A DNA stretch of 64,000 nt from Charina bottae (lineage: Eukaryota; Chordata; Lepidosauria; Squamata; Charinaidae): assembly GCA_023362775.1 (NCBI GenBank), contig JALMGJ010000001.1, forward strand, positions 96,089,501-96,153,500. The letters run 5' to 3'. This document shows, in pieces, positions 1-10,398 of the stretch (the stretch's first letter is position 1; each line of letters opens with the position of its first letter). A program made the position numbers and the translations under genes. The notes beneath the pieces were generated by a model. That model did no database searches. It was not told the origin of the DNA and saw only the letters and a program-made list of their open reading frames with translations.

Positions 1-96
1 CCCAGCCGACTTTCATGCCTAAGGCGGGACTAGAACTCTCAGTCTCCTGGTTTCTAGCCCAGCACCTTAACCACTAGACCAAACTGGCTCTCTATA
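1..96 (-). repeat. Sauria-type tRNA SINE, head part, cut by window edge
   Basis: Read on the minus strand this is the 5' part of a tRNA-derived SINE. It begins with AGAGCCAGTTTGGTCTAGTG (A-box region) and contains GAGTTCTAGTCC (B-box-like). Similar heads occur at 10.4, 15.1, 16.1, 30.8 and 61.8 kb. The 3' tail lies outside the window. Confidence 0.8.
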
Positions 97-160
97 CAGG
101 CCTATACATGAAACCAATATAATAATTTTGTAACTTCTGGTCTATATTTGAGCTGAATGT

Positions 161-231
161 GCAGGGGTTCTCAGAGGCCTTAAAAATATTTCAAGGGTTC
201 CTCCAGGGTCAAAAAGTTGAGAAAGGCTGCT
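161..231. mobile_element. hAT-like MITE remnant
   Basis: A short block ends in GTTGAGAAAGGCTG, which resembles the TTCTCAACC-type terminal repeats of non-autonomous hAT elements. No matching opposite end or target duplication is clear, so this is a tentative call. Confidence 0.35.
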
Positions 232-285
232 GTACAAACAACTTCATAAATTTTAAGGATTGTTAATTGCAGCAAGATATATATG

Positions 286-288
<3 letters not shown>

Positions 289-329
<41 letters not shown>
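289..329. repeat. (GA)n microsatellite
   Basis: Uninterrupted GA dinucleotide run of about 40 bases. Confidence 0.98.
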
Positions 330-333
<4 letters not shown>

Positions 334-362
334 TGGATGTTGGAACTCTTGTTCTGTTAAAC

Positions 363-497
363 TAGTGTTTTTTAAACTTGGCAACTTTAAGATGTATGGA
401 CTTTAACTCCCAGAATTCCCCAACCAGCATGGCTCACTGGGGAATTCTGGGAGTTGAAGTCCACACATCTTAAAGTTGCCAAGTTTGAAAAATACTT
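363..497. mobile_element. Fold-back hAT-like MITE, family 1
   Basis: Imperfect palindrome of about 135 bp with the family core ACTCCCAGAATTCCCC and its inverse. The ends are degenerate TAGTGTTTT and AAAATACTT. Flanking 8-bp duplications are TGTTAAAC (355-362) and TGTTAAGC (498-505). It encodes no protein. At least eight further copies lie in this window. Confidence 0.8.
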
Positions 498-505
498 TGT
501 TAAGC

Positions 506-1276
506 AAAGCAAGAGCTTCATTGTATTATTCTCCCCAATTCCCTGAATAGGAGGAAATTCCAGGGGCAGCTTCTATAGGCTTCATTGCCTTGTAAGGGTA
601 ACTCACTGCAAGATTTATGAAATGCATGTGCATGGGTGCATTCTTTAAAGAATATTTTTTTCCCCCTTGCAAATAAAAACATTGAGTGTTTAGGAAGGAA
701 AGCAGACCACGCTTGCCTGTAAACTAACATCAGTTCCTCTCCAAAGCAAAGAGATCTTCCCATTTTGCAAAAGAAGGTGGTAGGATTTTGGATTTATACC
801 ACTGTGAACGCAGGTGGGGTTTCCCCCATATTTTTGAATGCAGTGAACTAGCACAGCCACAGTGTTTCTCTTGGATGTCAACGCTTACAGCATGTCACTA
901 TTTTGATCACCCGAAGGAGCATTAAAACATGCATGTTCCCTTCTCTGAAATCTGAAATCAGCTCCACTGACTCTGCGGCATGATTAACCAGGTAAGTTAC
1001 AAACCTAACAACTGTTTGCACAACAGGGTAAACTTGCATCGTGTTAACCTGGGTTAGGGTTCGTTTATGGTTCAACATATAATGCAAATTCAGAAAATGG
1101 ATTAATTCATAACCAAGTTAAGTGTGTTCAAGAAGTATTGCCTACCGTTTCATATTGTGTAATAGGTGGATTTGCTTTTCAGGGATTTTTGCAGCAGAAA
1201 GAAAAATTGTGAAGTTTTGAAGGAAAGGGATAGGCACTACCATTTCCCAATGTAGGGGTATATGTGGGATCCATGT
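506..1276. other. No gene seen; possible old dispersed repeat
   Basis: There is no convincing coding sequence. From about 960 to 1130 the text is rich in motifs such as TTAACCTGGGTTAG and GTTCAACATATAATGCAAAT. These recur near 14.5-14.85 kb, 27.3-27.45 kb and 33.05-33.23 kb, suggesting an old, unclassified interspersed repeat. Confidence 0.4.
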
Positions 1277-1284
1277 ATTTAGAC

Positions 1285-1372
1285 TAGTGTCTCTCAACCT
1301 TGGCAACTTTAAGATGTGTGGACTTCAACTCCCAGAATTCCCACACAAAGTTGCCAAGGTTGAGAAACACTG
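1285..1372. mobile_element. Fold-back hAT-like MITE, family 1, internally deleted
   Basis: Ends are TAGTGTCTCTCAACC and GGTTGAGAAACACTG. Flanking 8-bp near-duplications are ATTTAGAC (1277-1284) and ATTTGGAC (1373-1380). Most of the right arm is missing compared with the 135-bp copies. Confidence 0.8.
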
Positions 1373-1380
1373 ATTTGGAC

Positions 1381-2964
1381 AAACCCAAACAAATGGCAAT
1401 CTCCTTGGAAGCCTAATTAGGACCTCATTCTTGTGTGCTGATTATGATTTGTGGGACAGACTTTGGCATAGGGGAGCATGCAGAAGTGATCTAGTCTAGC
1501 TCTAGTCAAAAGTGGCCCTGTCCAACCTACTACCCCAGCCATCCTGCCAGGTGTTGCCCAAAGATGGAAGCCCTCTTGTTCTTCCTCCTAAGAGGAGCCA
1601 GATGGGCCTAAGCTCTAGTTTGGAAGCCAGGCTTTCTGAGCTTGAGTCTCCTCATCGCTTCTCCACGTAGCTGTTCTGGCTGGTGGTGTATCATCCATCT
1701 CAAGCCTTGGCTGTCTTTCCTTCCAGACTCACCCAGCCAAGGTTAATCCGCAGCGAATGAGCGAGTGCTTGGGCTGTGCGTGTTGCACACTGCAAATGCC
1801 AGGAATGTCTCACATACTTTTGAGGGACTGCAGCAACTTAGAGAAGTATATGAGTCACGCCATCCTGTGCCAGAAACGGTTTCTGTGCAGAGCAGGGAAG
1901 CAAGAGATCATAGTCCACCTAACTCAGTATCCAGGAGTGGCCAACTATCTGCATCCAGGAGGCCAATCAACCTGGCATATCCCAGGGCTTTACTTTCAAA
2001 AGTACATTGTCCCTGTCCCTGGAGGTTTAATTACCAATGATGGATCATTATCCTAACAGATTCATTCTTCTTCACAACCTTTTTACACAAATTTGTATCT
2101 GTGAGATGACAGATATCACTTCTTGGGGCAGCAATTTATACATACTGGCTGTGTTCAAAGAACATGCTTAATCAGGTCACCTAAAGACCTAACAGATGCA
2201 TTTGCATATACCATGCTGCTCTTGGTTAGTGTGAACACCAGTGACCTATTTTCGATGGCTGAATTTATTGTATGAACCCAGCCCATCTTATTAGCTTTTG
2301 GATGAGTGTTTTAGGCAAATCTAGAAAATGGGACAATGCCATCAGAAGGTTAAGCATGCTATGTGAATGCAACCCTTATGTATGAGAACTTTAGGACTTT
2401 CAGAAACTTCTTGGGGAGTCCTTGGAGAAATACAGAGTTAGGTAAGGAGTTCAGATCCCATTTGTATGAGGCCAAAGACATGCAGGAAATCTTTCTCTTC
2501 TGAGTGGAAGACTCTCTATAAATCAGTTCTCCAGCTTTATCACTTGCCAGCTTGACCAGAGGGAAACCAAGATCTAATTCTGGTAATGGTGGTCCTACAC
2601 CTGCCCAACAATCCCTGGTTCTGAGCCATTTAAATATGCACAAGGATGCTATTGCACCGGTGATTGAAACTGACTCCAACCACGTATGTATTGGTACCTT
2701 TCCAACCATTTTGTTCTTGTAGCTCATTGCATCCTTCCTACAGGAGCTGGTGGAGACAGGCCTAAACCACCTAGAAATCTCAGTAATTAGAAGTATAATT
2801 AGGCTAAATAAATAAATAGGGAGATAGGGGTTGCATATATATTTTGTAGCTGGCCTAGATATCAAGCTGTGTTCTATTACCATTACTTATCCTTTGTTCT
2901 CTTGCTGCTCCTGCCTTCTCCTTCCTTTCTTAAACCTCGATGCCTCAATCCTCACTGCTACAAA
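1381..2964. other. Intergenic stretch, no recognised gene
   Basis: I see no recognised element. A 174-codon open frame lies on the minus strand at 2359-2883. It has no motif I recognise, no supporting signals and ordinary composition, so it is more likely chance or a decayed repeat than a gene. Confidence 0.5.
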
Positions 2965-2972
2965 CTCTAAGT

Positions 2973-3231
2973 CATAGCTTTCCAAACTGTGTGTCGCAAC
3001 ACTTTAGTGTGTCGGCTGCAGTGTCTGGGTGTGTCACGGCTGCTGCTGCCTCTGAGCCCTGCCAGGATTCCGTGCAGGTCCCAGTGCCTGCCTTGTGCCT
3101 TGCTGCCTCCAAACCTGCTGTGATTCCACGCAGGTCCTAGTGCCTGCCTTGTGCCCTGCTGTAAGAGTGTGTTGCAAAATGATGCATGTCTAAAAAGTGT
3201 GTCACCAACATGAAAAGTTTGGAAAGCTCTG
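2973..3231. mobile_element. Non-autonomous hAT-like element, family 2
   Basis: Bounded by CATAGCTTTCCAAACTGTG and the inverse CAAACTT-type end finishing GGAAAGCTCTG. Exact 8-bp duplications CTCTAAGT lie at 2965-2972 and 3232-3239. Inside are TGTGTCGC-type subterminal motifs and one and a half units of the module that is tandemly repeated at 20.87 kb. No transposase is encoded. Confidence 0.88.
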
Positions 3232-3290
3232 CTCTAAGTAAACAGAACCACAGAGCTCCCAGGTCAGAGCTTTAAAAATCCAGTCAACCA

Positions 3291-3345
3291 TTAGAGGGCA
3301 GTAAAGAGTAAGTTTTCCTGTGTGTCTTTGCTGCCATCTAGTGGT
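3291..3345. repeat. Short palindromic repeat (GGCAGTAAAGAG / TTTGCTGCC type)
   Basis: AGAGGGCAGTAAAGAG is followed about 20 bases later by CTTTGCTGCCATCTAG, giving an imperfect inverted repeat. Related blocks occur at 33.90, 42.86 and 53.83 kb. I cannot place it in a named family. Confidence 0.55.
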
Positions 3346-3371
3346 ATCTAGATATTTGTAGCTCAGCTCTT

Positions 3372-5990
3372 GTTGTTGTTGTTCAGTCGTTTAGTCGTGT
3401 CCGACTCTTCGTGACCTCATGGACCATAGCACGCCAGGCCTTCCTGTCCTCCACTGTCTCTCGGAGTTTACTCAAATTCATGTTCATTACATCGGTGATG
3501 CTATCTAACCATCTCATCCTCTGCCGTCCCCTTCTCCTTTTGCCCTCAGTCTTTCCCAGCATCAGGGTCTTTTCCAGTGAGTCCTCTCTTCGCATTAGGT
3601 GGCCAAAGTATTTGAGCTTCAGCTTCAGCATCTGTCCTTCCAATGAGCAGTCAGGGTTGATTTCCTTTAGGATTGACTGGTTTGACCTCCTTGCAGTCCA
3701 AGGGACTCTCAAGAGTCTTCTCCAGCACCACAGTTCGAAAGCATCAATTCTTCGGCGCTCAGCCTTCCTTATGGTCCAACTCTCACAGCCATACATCACT
3801 ACTGGAAAAACCATAGCCATAACTATACGGACCTTTGTCGGCAAGGTGATGTCTCTGCTTTTTAATATGCTGTCTAGGTTTGCCATAGATTTCCTCCCAA
3901 GGAGCAAGCGTCTTTTAATTTCATGGCTGCAGTCACCGTCTGCGGTGATCTTGGAGCCCAAGAAAATGAAATCTGTCACTGCTTCCATTTCTTCCCCTTC
4001 TATTTGCCAGGACGTGATGGGACCAGATGCCATGATCTGGGTTTTTTTAATGTTGAGTTTCAAGCCAGCTTTTGCACTCTCCTCTTTCACCCTCATCAAG
4101 AGGCTCTTTAGTTCCTCTTCACTTTCTGCCATTAGGGTGGTATCGTCTGCATATCTGAGGTTGTTGATATTTCTCCCGGCAATCTTAACTCCGGCTTGTG
4201 ATTCATCCAGCCCGGCATTTCTCATGATGTACTCTGCATATAAGTTAAATAAGCAGGGTGATAATATACAGCCTTGTCGTACTCCTTTCCCAATTTTGAA
4301 CCAGTCGGTTGTTCCATGTCCGGTTCTAACTGTTGCTTCTTGACCCGCATACAGGTTTCTCAGGAGACAGGTAAGGTGGTCTGGTACTCCCATCTCTTTA
4401 AGAATTTGCCACAGTTTGTTGTGATCCACACAATCAAAGGCTTTAGCGTAGTCAATGAAGCAGAAGTAGATGTTTTTCTGGAACTCTCTTGCTTTTTCCA
4501 TGATCCAGCGAATGTTGGCAATCTGATCTCTAGTTCCTCTGCCTCTTCGAAACCCAGCTTGCACTTCTGGTAGTTCTCGGTTCACATACTGCTGAAGCCT
4601 AGCTTGTAGGATTTTGAGCATAACCTTGCTAGCATGTGAAATGAGCGCAATTGTACGGTAGTTTGAACATTCTTTGGCATTGCCTTTCTTTGGAATTGGA
4701 ACGTAAACTGACCTTTTCCAATCCTGTGGCCACTGTTGAGTTTTCCAAATTTGTTGGCATATTGAGTGCAGCACTTTAACAGCATCATCTTTTAGGATTT
4801 TAAATAGCTCAGCTGGGATACTGTCTTCTCCGCTAGCTTTGTTGTTAGTAATGCTTCCTAAGGCCCACTTGACTTCACTCTCTAGGATGTCCGGCTCAAG
4901 GTCAGTGACCACACCATCGTATTTATCAGGGATATTAAGATCTTTCTTGTATAGTTCTTCTGTGTATTCTTGCCACCTCTTCTTAATCTCTTCTGCTTCT
5001 GTTAGGTCCCTACCTTTTTTGTCCTTTATCATGCCCATCTTTGCACAAAACCTTCCCTTGATATCTCCGATTTTCTTGAAGAGATCTCTAGTCTTCCCCA
5101 TTCTATTGTTTTCCTCGATTTCTTTGCATTGTTCATTTAAGAAGGCCTTCTTATCTCTCCTTGCTATTCTCTGGAATTCTGCATTCAGTTGTTTATATCT
5201 TTCTCCCTTGCCTTTTGCTTCCCTTCTTTCCTCAGCTATTTGTAAAGCCTCATCAGTCAGCCACTTTGCTTTCTTGCATTTCTTTTTCTTTGGGATGGTT
5301 TTAGTTGCTGCCTCCTGTACAATGTTACGAACCTCCATCCATAGTTCTTCAGGCACTCTGTCTACCAGATCTAATCCTTTAAATCTATTCCTCACCTCCA
5401 CTGTATATTCATAAGGGATATGATTTAGGTCATACCTGATTGGTCTAGTGGTTTTCTCTACGTTCTTCAATTTAAGCCTAAATTTTGCGATAAGAAGCTC
5501 ATGATCTGAGCCACAGTCAGCTCCAGGTCTTGTTTTTGCTGATTGTATAGAGCTTCTCCATCTTTGGCTGCAAATTATATAATCAATCTGATTTCGGTAT
5601 TGACCATCTGGAGATGTCCATGTGTAGAGTCTTCTTTTGTGTTGTTGGAAAAGAGTGTTTGCTATGACCAGCGTGTTCTCTTGACAAAACTCTATTAGCC
5701 TTTGCCCTGCTTCATTTTGTACTCCGAGGCCGAACTTGCCTGTTATTCTGGTTATTTTTTGACTTCCTACCTTAGCATTCCAGTCCCCTATGATGAAAAG
5801 GACATCTTTTTTTGGTGTTAGTTCTAGAAGGTGTTGTAGGTCTTCATAGAACCGGTCAACTTCAGCTTCTTCGGCATCAGTGGTTGGGGCATAGACTTGG
5901 ATCACTGTGATGTTGAATGGTTTGCCTTGGATTCGAACTGAAAGCATTCTGTCGTTTTTGAGGTTGTACCCCAGTACAACTCAGTACAAC
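3372..5990 (-). mobile_element. BovB (RTE clade) LINE, 5'-truncated
   Basis: A single insertion flanked by exact 12-bp target duplications AGCTCAGCTCTT (3360-3371 and 5991-6002). On the minus strand it ends CGACTGAACAACAACAACAA, the characteristic BovB 3' tail. The 5' end is cut inside the endonuclease domain, the usual result of incomplete target-primed reverse transcription. The exact duplications and uninterrupted frame indicate a recent insertion. BovB is known for patchy distribution and horizontal transfer between squamates and ruminants. Confidence 0.96.
3383..5947 (-). CDS. BovB ORF2: endonuclease (partial) and reverse transcriptase
   Basis: An 854-codon open frame encoding most of the single large RTE-type polyprotein, which nicks target DNA and copies its own RNA there. 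Visible parts in order are: the C-terminal half of an APE-like endonuclease with IIGDWNAKVG (about residues 53-62) and GSDHELL (146-152); a linker; then reverse transcriptase with FIDYAKAFD (497-505), GVRQGCILSP (555-564) and the catalytic YADD (599-602). The C-terminal region has ELWCWRRLLRVPWTARRSNQ. It stops just before the 3' tail. The frame is open to the upstream element end, so the Met at 5947 is an internal residue and not the native start. The first part of the endonuclease is absent, so the product cannot mobilise itself. The long plus-strand frames here are antisense shadows. Confidence 0.95.
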   Translation of the reverse strand: MLSVRIQGKPFNITVIQVYAPTTDAEEAEVDRFYEDLQHLLELTPKKDVLFIIGDWNAKVGSQKITRITGKFGLGVQNEAGQRLIEFCQENTLVIANTLFQQHKRRLYTWTSPDGQYRNQIDYIICSQRWRSSIQSAKTRPGADCGSDHELLIAKFRLKLKNVEKTTRPIRYDLNHIPYEYTVEVRNRFKGLDLVDRVPEELWMEVRNIVQEAATKTIPKKKKCKKAKWLTDEALQIAEERREAKGKGERYKQLNAEFQRIARRDKKAFLNEQCKEIEENNRMGKTRDLFKKIGDIKGRFCAKMGMIKDKKGRDLTEAEEIKKRWQEYTEELYKKDLNIPDKYDGVVTDLEPDILESEVKWALGSITNNKASGEDSIPAELFKILKDDAVKVLHSICQQIWKTQQWPQDWKRSVYVPIPKKGNAKECSNYRTIALISHASKVMLKILQARLQQYVNRELPEVQAGFRRGRGTRDQIANIRWIMEKAREFQKNIYFCFIDYAKAFDCVDHNKLWQILKEMGVPDHLTCLLRNLYAGQEATVRTGHGTTDWFKIGKGVRQGCILSPCLFNLYAEYIMRNAGLDESQAGVKIAGRNINNLRYADDTTLMAESEEELKSLLMRVKEESAKAGLKLNIKKTQIMASGPITSWQIEGEEMEAVTDFIFLGSKITADGDCSHEIKRRLLLGRKSMANLDSILKSRDITLPTKVRIVMAMVFPVVMYGCESWTIRKAERRRIDAFELWCWRRLLRVPWTARRSNQSILKEINPDCSLEGQMLKLKLKYFGHLMRREDSLEKTLMLGKTEGKRRRGRQRMRWLDSITDVMNMNLSKLRETVEDRKAWRAMVHEVTKSRTRLND

Positions 5991-6039
5991 AGCTCAGCTC
6001 TTACAGCCCTACATATAAACATCTGGGCAACTTAATCAT

Positions 6040-6403
6040 TTTTTATTGAATTTGATAGAAGAAGAAGAGCAATATTTGCATTTAGTAATGGGTTTTAAAT
6101 TACCATTAAACAGTTCAGTATTTAGGAATATCTCTGACAAAAATAATTATTGGTTTAAAAATAACTTTTTACCAAGACTTAATTTTATTTTTCAAATGAT
6201 TCCAGTATATATTGGCAACAAAGTATTAAGTGACAGGCATAAACAAGTAATGAACTACATATGGTCCAATAAAAGACCAAGGATTACATTCAAGATTTTT
6301 TCAAGATTTGAAACACAGAGGTGGATTAGCGGTTCCAAACCTTAAACTGTATTACTATACCAGTTGTTTAACATGGGTCTCAGAGTGGATTGAATCTCCT
6401 TAT
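6040..6403 (+). pseudogene. L1-type LINE ORF2, C-terminal region (part 1)
   Basis: Broken frames read FIFQMIPVYIG, then NYIWSNKRPRI, then GGLAVPNLKLYYYTSCL. These match the conserved post-RT region of L1 ORF2 (IWxGKRPRI, GGLALPNLKLYY). Several frameshifts and stops show long decay. The sequence is interrupted at 6404-6412 by the BovB copy and resumes near 7489. Confidence 0.85.
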
Positions 6404-6412
6404 GGCTCAGCT

Positions 6413-7479
6413 TGTTGTTGTTTATTCGTTCAATCGCTTCCGACTCTTTGTGACTTCATGGACCAGCCCACGTCAGAGCTTCCTGTCGGCCGTCACCACC
6501 CCCAGCTCCCCCAAGGTCGAGTCCATCACCTCCAGACTATCATCCATCCATCTTGCCCTTGGTCGGCCCCTCTTCCTTTTGCCTTCCACTTTCCCTAGCA
6601 TCAGCTTCTTCTCCAGGGTATCCTGTCTTCTCATTATGTGGCCAAAGTACTTCAGTTTTGCCTTTAATATCATTCCCTCAAGTGAGCAGTCTGGCTTTAT
6701 TTCCTGGAGTATGGACTGGTTTGATCTTCTTGCAGTCCAAGGCACTCTCAGAATTTTCCTCCAACACCACAGTTCAAAAGCATCTATCTTCCTTCGCTCA
6801 GCCTTCCTTATGGTCCAGCTCTCACAGCCATAGGTTACTACAGGGAATACCATTGCTTTAACTATGCGGACCTTTGTTGTCAGTGTGATGTCTCTGCTCT
6901 TAACTATTTTATCGAGATTTGTCATTGCTCTCCACCCAAGAAGTAGACGTCTTCTGATTTCCTGGCTGCAGTCAGCATCTGCAGTAATCTTTGCGCCTAG
7001 AAATACAAAGTCTGTCACTGCCTCCACGTTTTCTCCCTCTATTTGCCAGTTATCAATCAAGCTGGTTGCCATAATCTTGGTTTTTTTGAGGTTTAACTGC
7101 AACCCAGCTTTTGCACTTTCTTCTTTCACCTTCGTCATAAGGCTCCTCAGCTCCTCCTCGCTTTCAGCCATCAAAGTGGTATCATCTGCATATCTGAGAT
7201 TGTTAATGTTTCTTCCAGCAATTTTAACTCCAGCCTTGGATTCCTCAAGCCCAGCACGTCGCATGATGTGTTCTGCGTACAGGTTGAATAGGTAGGGTGA
7301 GAGTATACAGCCCTGCCGTACTCCTTTCCCAATCTTAAACCAGTCCGTTGTTCTGTGGTCTGTTCTTACCCTTGCTACTTGGTCGTTATACAGATTCCTC
7401 AGGAGGCAGACAAGATAGTCATTGGTATCCCCATACCACCAAGAACTTGCCACAATTTGTTATGAACCACACAGTCAAA
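6413..7479 (-). mobile_element. BovB-like LINE, divergent 5'-truncated copy inside L1
   Basis: Flanked by probable 9-bp duplications GGCTCAGCT (6404-6412 and 7480-7488). The tail AACAACAAG at the left end marks the 3' terminus on the minus strand. It shares the BovB architecture with the 3.4-5.9 kb copy but differs at many residues, so it looks like another BovB subfamily. Confidence 0.88.
6473..7453 (-). CDS. BovB reverse transcriptase fragment
   Basis: A 326-codon frame covering the second half of the reverse transcriptase and the C-terminal region. It shows GKGVRQGCILSP (residues 43-54), LRYADDTTLM with YADD at 88-91, and ELWCWRKILRVPWTARRSNQ. The first dozen or so residues look out of frame relative to the family, implying a frameshift near the 5' end of the copy. 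Compared with its neighbour it reads ILQEIKPDCSLEGMILK where the other has ILKEINPDCSLEGQMLK. It is not a functional gene because endonuclease and most palm residues are missing. Confidence 0.9.
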   Translation of the reverse strand: MASSWWYGDTNDYLVCLLRNLYNDQVARVRTDHRTTDWFKIGKGVRQGCILSPYLFNLYAEHIMRRAGLEESKAGVKIAGRNINNLRYADDTTLMAESEEELRSLMTKVKEESAKAGLQLNLKKTKIMATSLIDNWQIEGENVEAVTDFVFLGAKITADADCSQEIRRRLLLGWRAMTNLDKIVKSRDITLTTKVRIVKAMVFPVVTYGCESWTIRKAERRKIDAFELWCWRKILRVPWTARRSNQSILQEIKPDCSLEGMILKAKLKYFGHIMRRQDTLEKKLMLGKVEGKRKRGRPRARWMDDSLEVMDSTLGELGVVTADRKL

Positions 7480-7488
7480 GGCTCAGCT

Positions 7489-8650
7489 ACTTTTACAAAA
7501 AGGGCCAGATTTGCAGGTAGTCTCTGTAAATATCTCCAGGTTGTTACAAACAGAAAGAGACCATTTCTAAGAAATTATACAATCATAAGAATCTCTTGGA
7601 CATTTGGGACAAATATAGACAATAAATAAATCCAGATTTCCCCCCTCTTGCTTTGTTATTAAATGTCTACTTCCATGAAGAGGAAAGTACTACAAAATAT
7701 GATCAGTGGAATGTTAATCGATTAGATTACAAAATTTAATTATCAGTAAGATAAAGATAAAATCTTTTGAGACTCTTATTTTGCAATGGTCTAGTTTACC
7801 TGGCTGATCTCAGTACCTTCAAATAAGTAGCACCGTACTAAAAGAATTGCAGGAATATTGAAAGACTTGACTGGATTCAAAAATCTTATAGTATGCAATT
7901 CAGAACTGATTTCGAAACTGTTGGTGAAGTATGACTTAGAATCTGAGCAAGTCAAAGATCCCCTGATTAAATGGATGCAGAAATGAATGCAGTAATAGAG
8001 ATGCAACAATGTGAACTTCAATGGAAGAAGAATATTAAATTTGCTCTGAATATCATTCTTAGAGAAAATTGGTATAAGTTTTTTTTATTGATATATCACT
8101 CCATTCTTAATTGCTAAAATGAATAATTCATTCTCTAAAAATTACTGGAAATGTAATGAGCAAGGTTTCCATATATTCTTTCTAAAGATACTGAACTAGC
8201 TTTATATATGTTAACTGCTGCAAGGATATTATATGCTTCTTACTAGAAAGGTAATCTGATTCTCTCTTTGGAAGAATTGTTAACCAAGTTGTGGGAGTAT
8301 GCTTTGATGTCCAAAATAATTCCTTACCGTAAAAATAAATTTAACATAGTATCTAACTCAAAGTGGAAAACATTCCTGGACTGAAACTTAACACATAGAT
8401 TTGTATCATATCCAAAATTTGGGTTTCATTATGTCATAGTTCATAACTTCAATTTCATGTGATATTTAAAGCAGAACAGATTCTCAGTTTTGACTCAATC
8501 TATTGTAGCTTGTAATTTTATGTGGTGATCTATATTGTGTTGATCATGATTCTTGATATTTAACTTTGTTTAAAGCTCAATAGTGATTTTAGTCATTTAA
8601 AATGATGTATTATATCCAATCATTCATAATGTACTAATGATACACCAGAA
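7489..8650 (+). pseudogene. L1-type LINE ORF2, C-terminal region (part 2) and AT-rich 3' part
   Basis: This continues the fragment at 6040-6403 across the BovB insertion. Broken reading recovers RPFLRNYTIIRISWTFG and ISPLLLCY, similar to the L1 ORF2 tail motif around IRxxLLxxWxKY and SPLEAF. Many stops are present. The boundary at the 3' side is not clear and the sequence turns AT-rich. Confidence 0.65.
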
Positions 8651-9594
8651 AACTATAATGTCCTTGACATTTTAGGCCCCTTTTTTATTGATTTGCGCTT
8701 CATTCTTTTATCTCTTTCTTATTTTCTTTGTGTTTATTTATCTATTTATCTAATATTGTTCCCTATCTTTGCTGTGCTGCCATTCATACATGTTTGATTG
8801 ATGATTGATTATGTGCCATCAAGTCAGTTTTGACTTTTAGCAACGATGTAGATAGATTTTCTCCATGACGATTTGACCCTAACCTGGTCCTTCAGATCTT
8901 CCAACGGTGTACCCATCACCACTATAACTGAGTCCATCCACCTTGCTGCTGGTCGTCCTCTTCTTCTCTTTCCTTCCACCTTTTCCAGCATGAGAGCCTT
9001 CTCCAGAGAGCTGGGCCTTTACATAATGTATCCAAAGTAGGATAATTTGAGTCTGGTTATTTGTGCCTCGAGTGAGAATTTGGGGTTGATTTGTTTGACA
9101 ACCCATTTGTTTGTTTTCTTCGCTGTCCATGGTATTCTCAGGAGTTTAACACCAAATTTCAAAAGCATCAATACTCCTTCTATCCTGCTTCTTCAAAGTC
9201 CAACTTCACAGGGAATACCATTGCCTGAACTATTCTGATCTTTGTAGGTATAGACACATGGCTACTCTACCAAGTCCACTCTGCGGTGTATTTCTTGACT
9301 GTTCCTTTACTGTTGACAGTTGATCCTAAAAAGCAGAAGCTATCTACCACTTCAATATCTTCATTGTCAATTCTAAGGCTGGTTGTTGTACCTGTTGTCA
9401 TTAGTTTGGTCTTTTTTATATGTAATCTTAGTCCCATTTTTGACTTTTGTTACTAGAGCTTGCAGATCCTTTCCATTTTCGGCTATCGGAGTAGTGTCAT
9501 CAGCACAGCATAGGTTATTGATGTTTCTTCCTCTAATTTTAAAACCACACTCATCTTTCTCCAATTCAATTTCCCTTAATATATATTCAGAATA

Positions 9595-9929
9595 AGGGGG
9601 CGTGGTGGCTCAGTGGGTAAGACGCCAGGCTTGTCGATTGGAAGATCGCAAGTTCGGAGGTTCGAATCCCTAGCCCCGCGTGACGGAGTGAGCTCCCGCA
9701 CTCACCCCAGCTCTTGCCAACCTAGCAATTTGAAAGCATGCAAATGCAATTAGATGAATAGGTACCACTTCGGTGGGTAGGTAACAGCGTTCCACGCGTG
9801 TCATGCGGCCACATGACCGTGGAAGCGTCTTCGGACAACGCTGGCTCTTCGGCTAATGAACGGAGATGAGCACCGGCCCCTAGAGTCGGACACGACTGCA
9901 CAAATGTGCGGGGGGAACCTTTACCTTTT
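9595..9929 (+). repeat. tRNA SINE with BovB-like tail and TTTACCTTT end (SINE-T), full length
   Basis: A full-length copy with exact 13-bp target duplications TATATTCAGAATA (9582-9594 and 9930-9942). The head has pol III boxes TGGCTCAGTGGG (9606-9617) and GGTTCGAATCC (9659-9669). The body ends with GAGTCGGACACGACTG, matching the BovB 3' end, then a TTTACCTTT tail. It presumably depends on BovB for mobilisation. Other copies: 14161, 19923, 36179 and 52851. Confidence 0.95.
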
Positions 9930-10398
9930 TATATTCAGAATATAGGTTGAATAAATAAGGAGAGAGTATACACCCTTATCTCACTCCTTTGCCAACCCGG
10001 AGCCAGCCTGTTTCTCCCTGTTCTGTGGCTTCCTGACCTGTATATAGATTTCACACGAAGACAATAAGATGTTCTGGGATTCCCATTTTCCCAAGCACAT
10101 TCCACAGCTTGACATGATTGATACAATCAAAGGCCTTTCTATAATAAGGAAGCACATACCAACTTCTTTTTGGTAGTCTTTGGCTTTCTCAATTATCCAG
10201 CACACATCAGCAATAATGTCTCATGTTCCTTTGCCTTTTCTAAAACCAGTTTAAACATCTGGTATCCCCTTTTCCATGCAGAGCTCTAAGCTGTGTTGGA
10301 TGATCCTAAGCATTATTTTGATAGCATGTGAAATTAAGAATATTGTACTATAGTTTGCATATTCAATTAAGTCTCCTTTTTTTGCCATTGGACTGTAT

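Noticed and set aside
2359..2883. 174-codon minus-strand frame in intergenic DNA
   Set aside because: No domain, no codon or context support and no splice or promoter signal that I can justify; kept only as a remark.
3411..4343. 310-codon plus-strand frame opposite BovB ORF2
   Set aside because: It is the antisense shadow of a strongly supported reverse transcriptase frame and shows no motif.
9600..9672. Possible tRNA gene
   Set aside because: It has pol III A and B boxes, but it is the head of a SINE with target duplications and a BovB-like tail.
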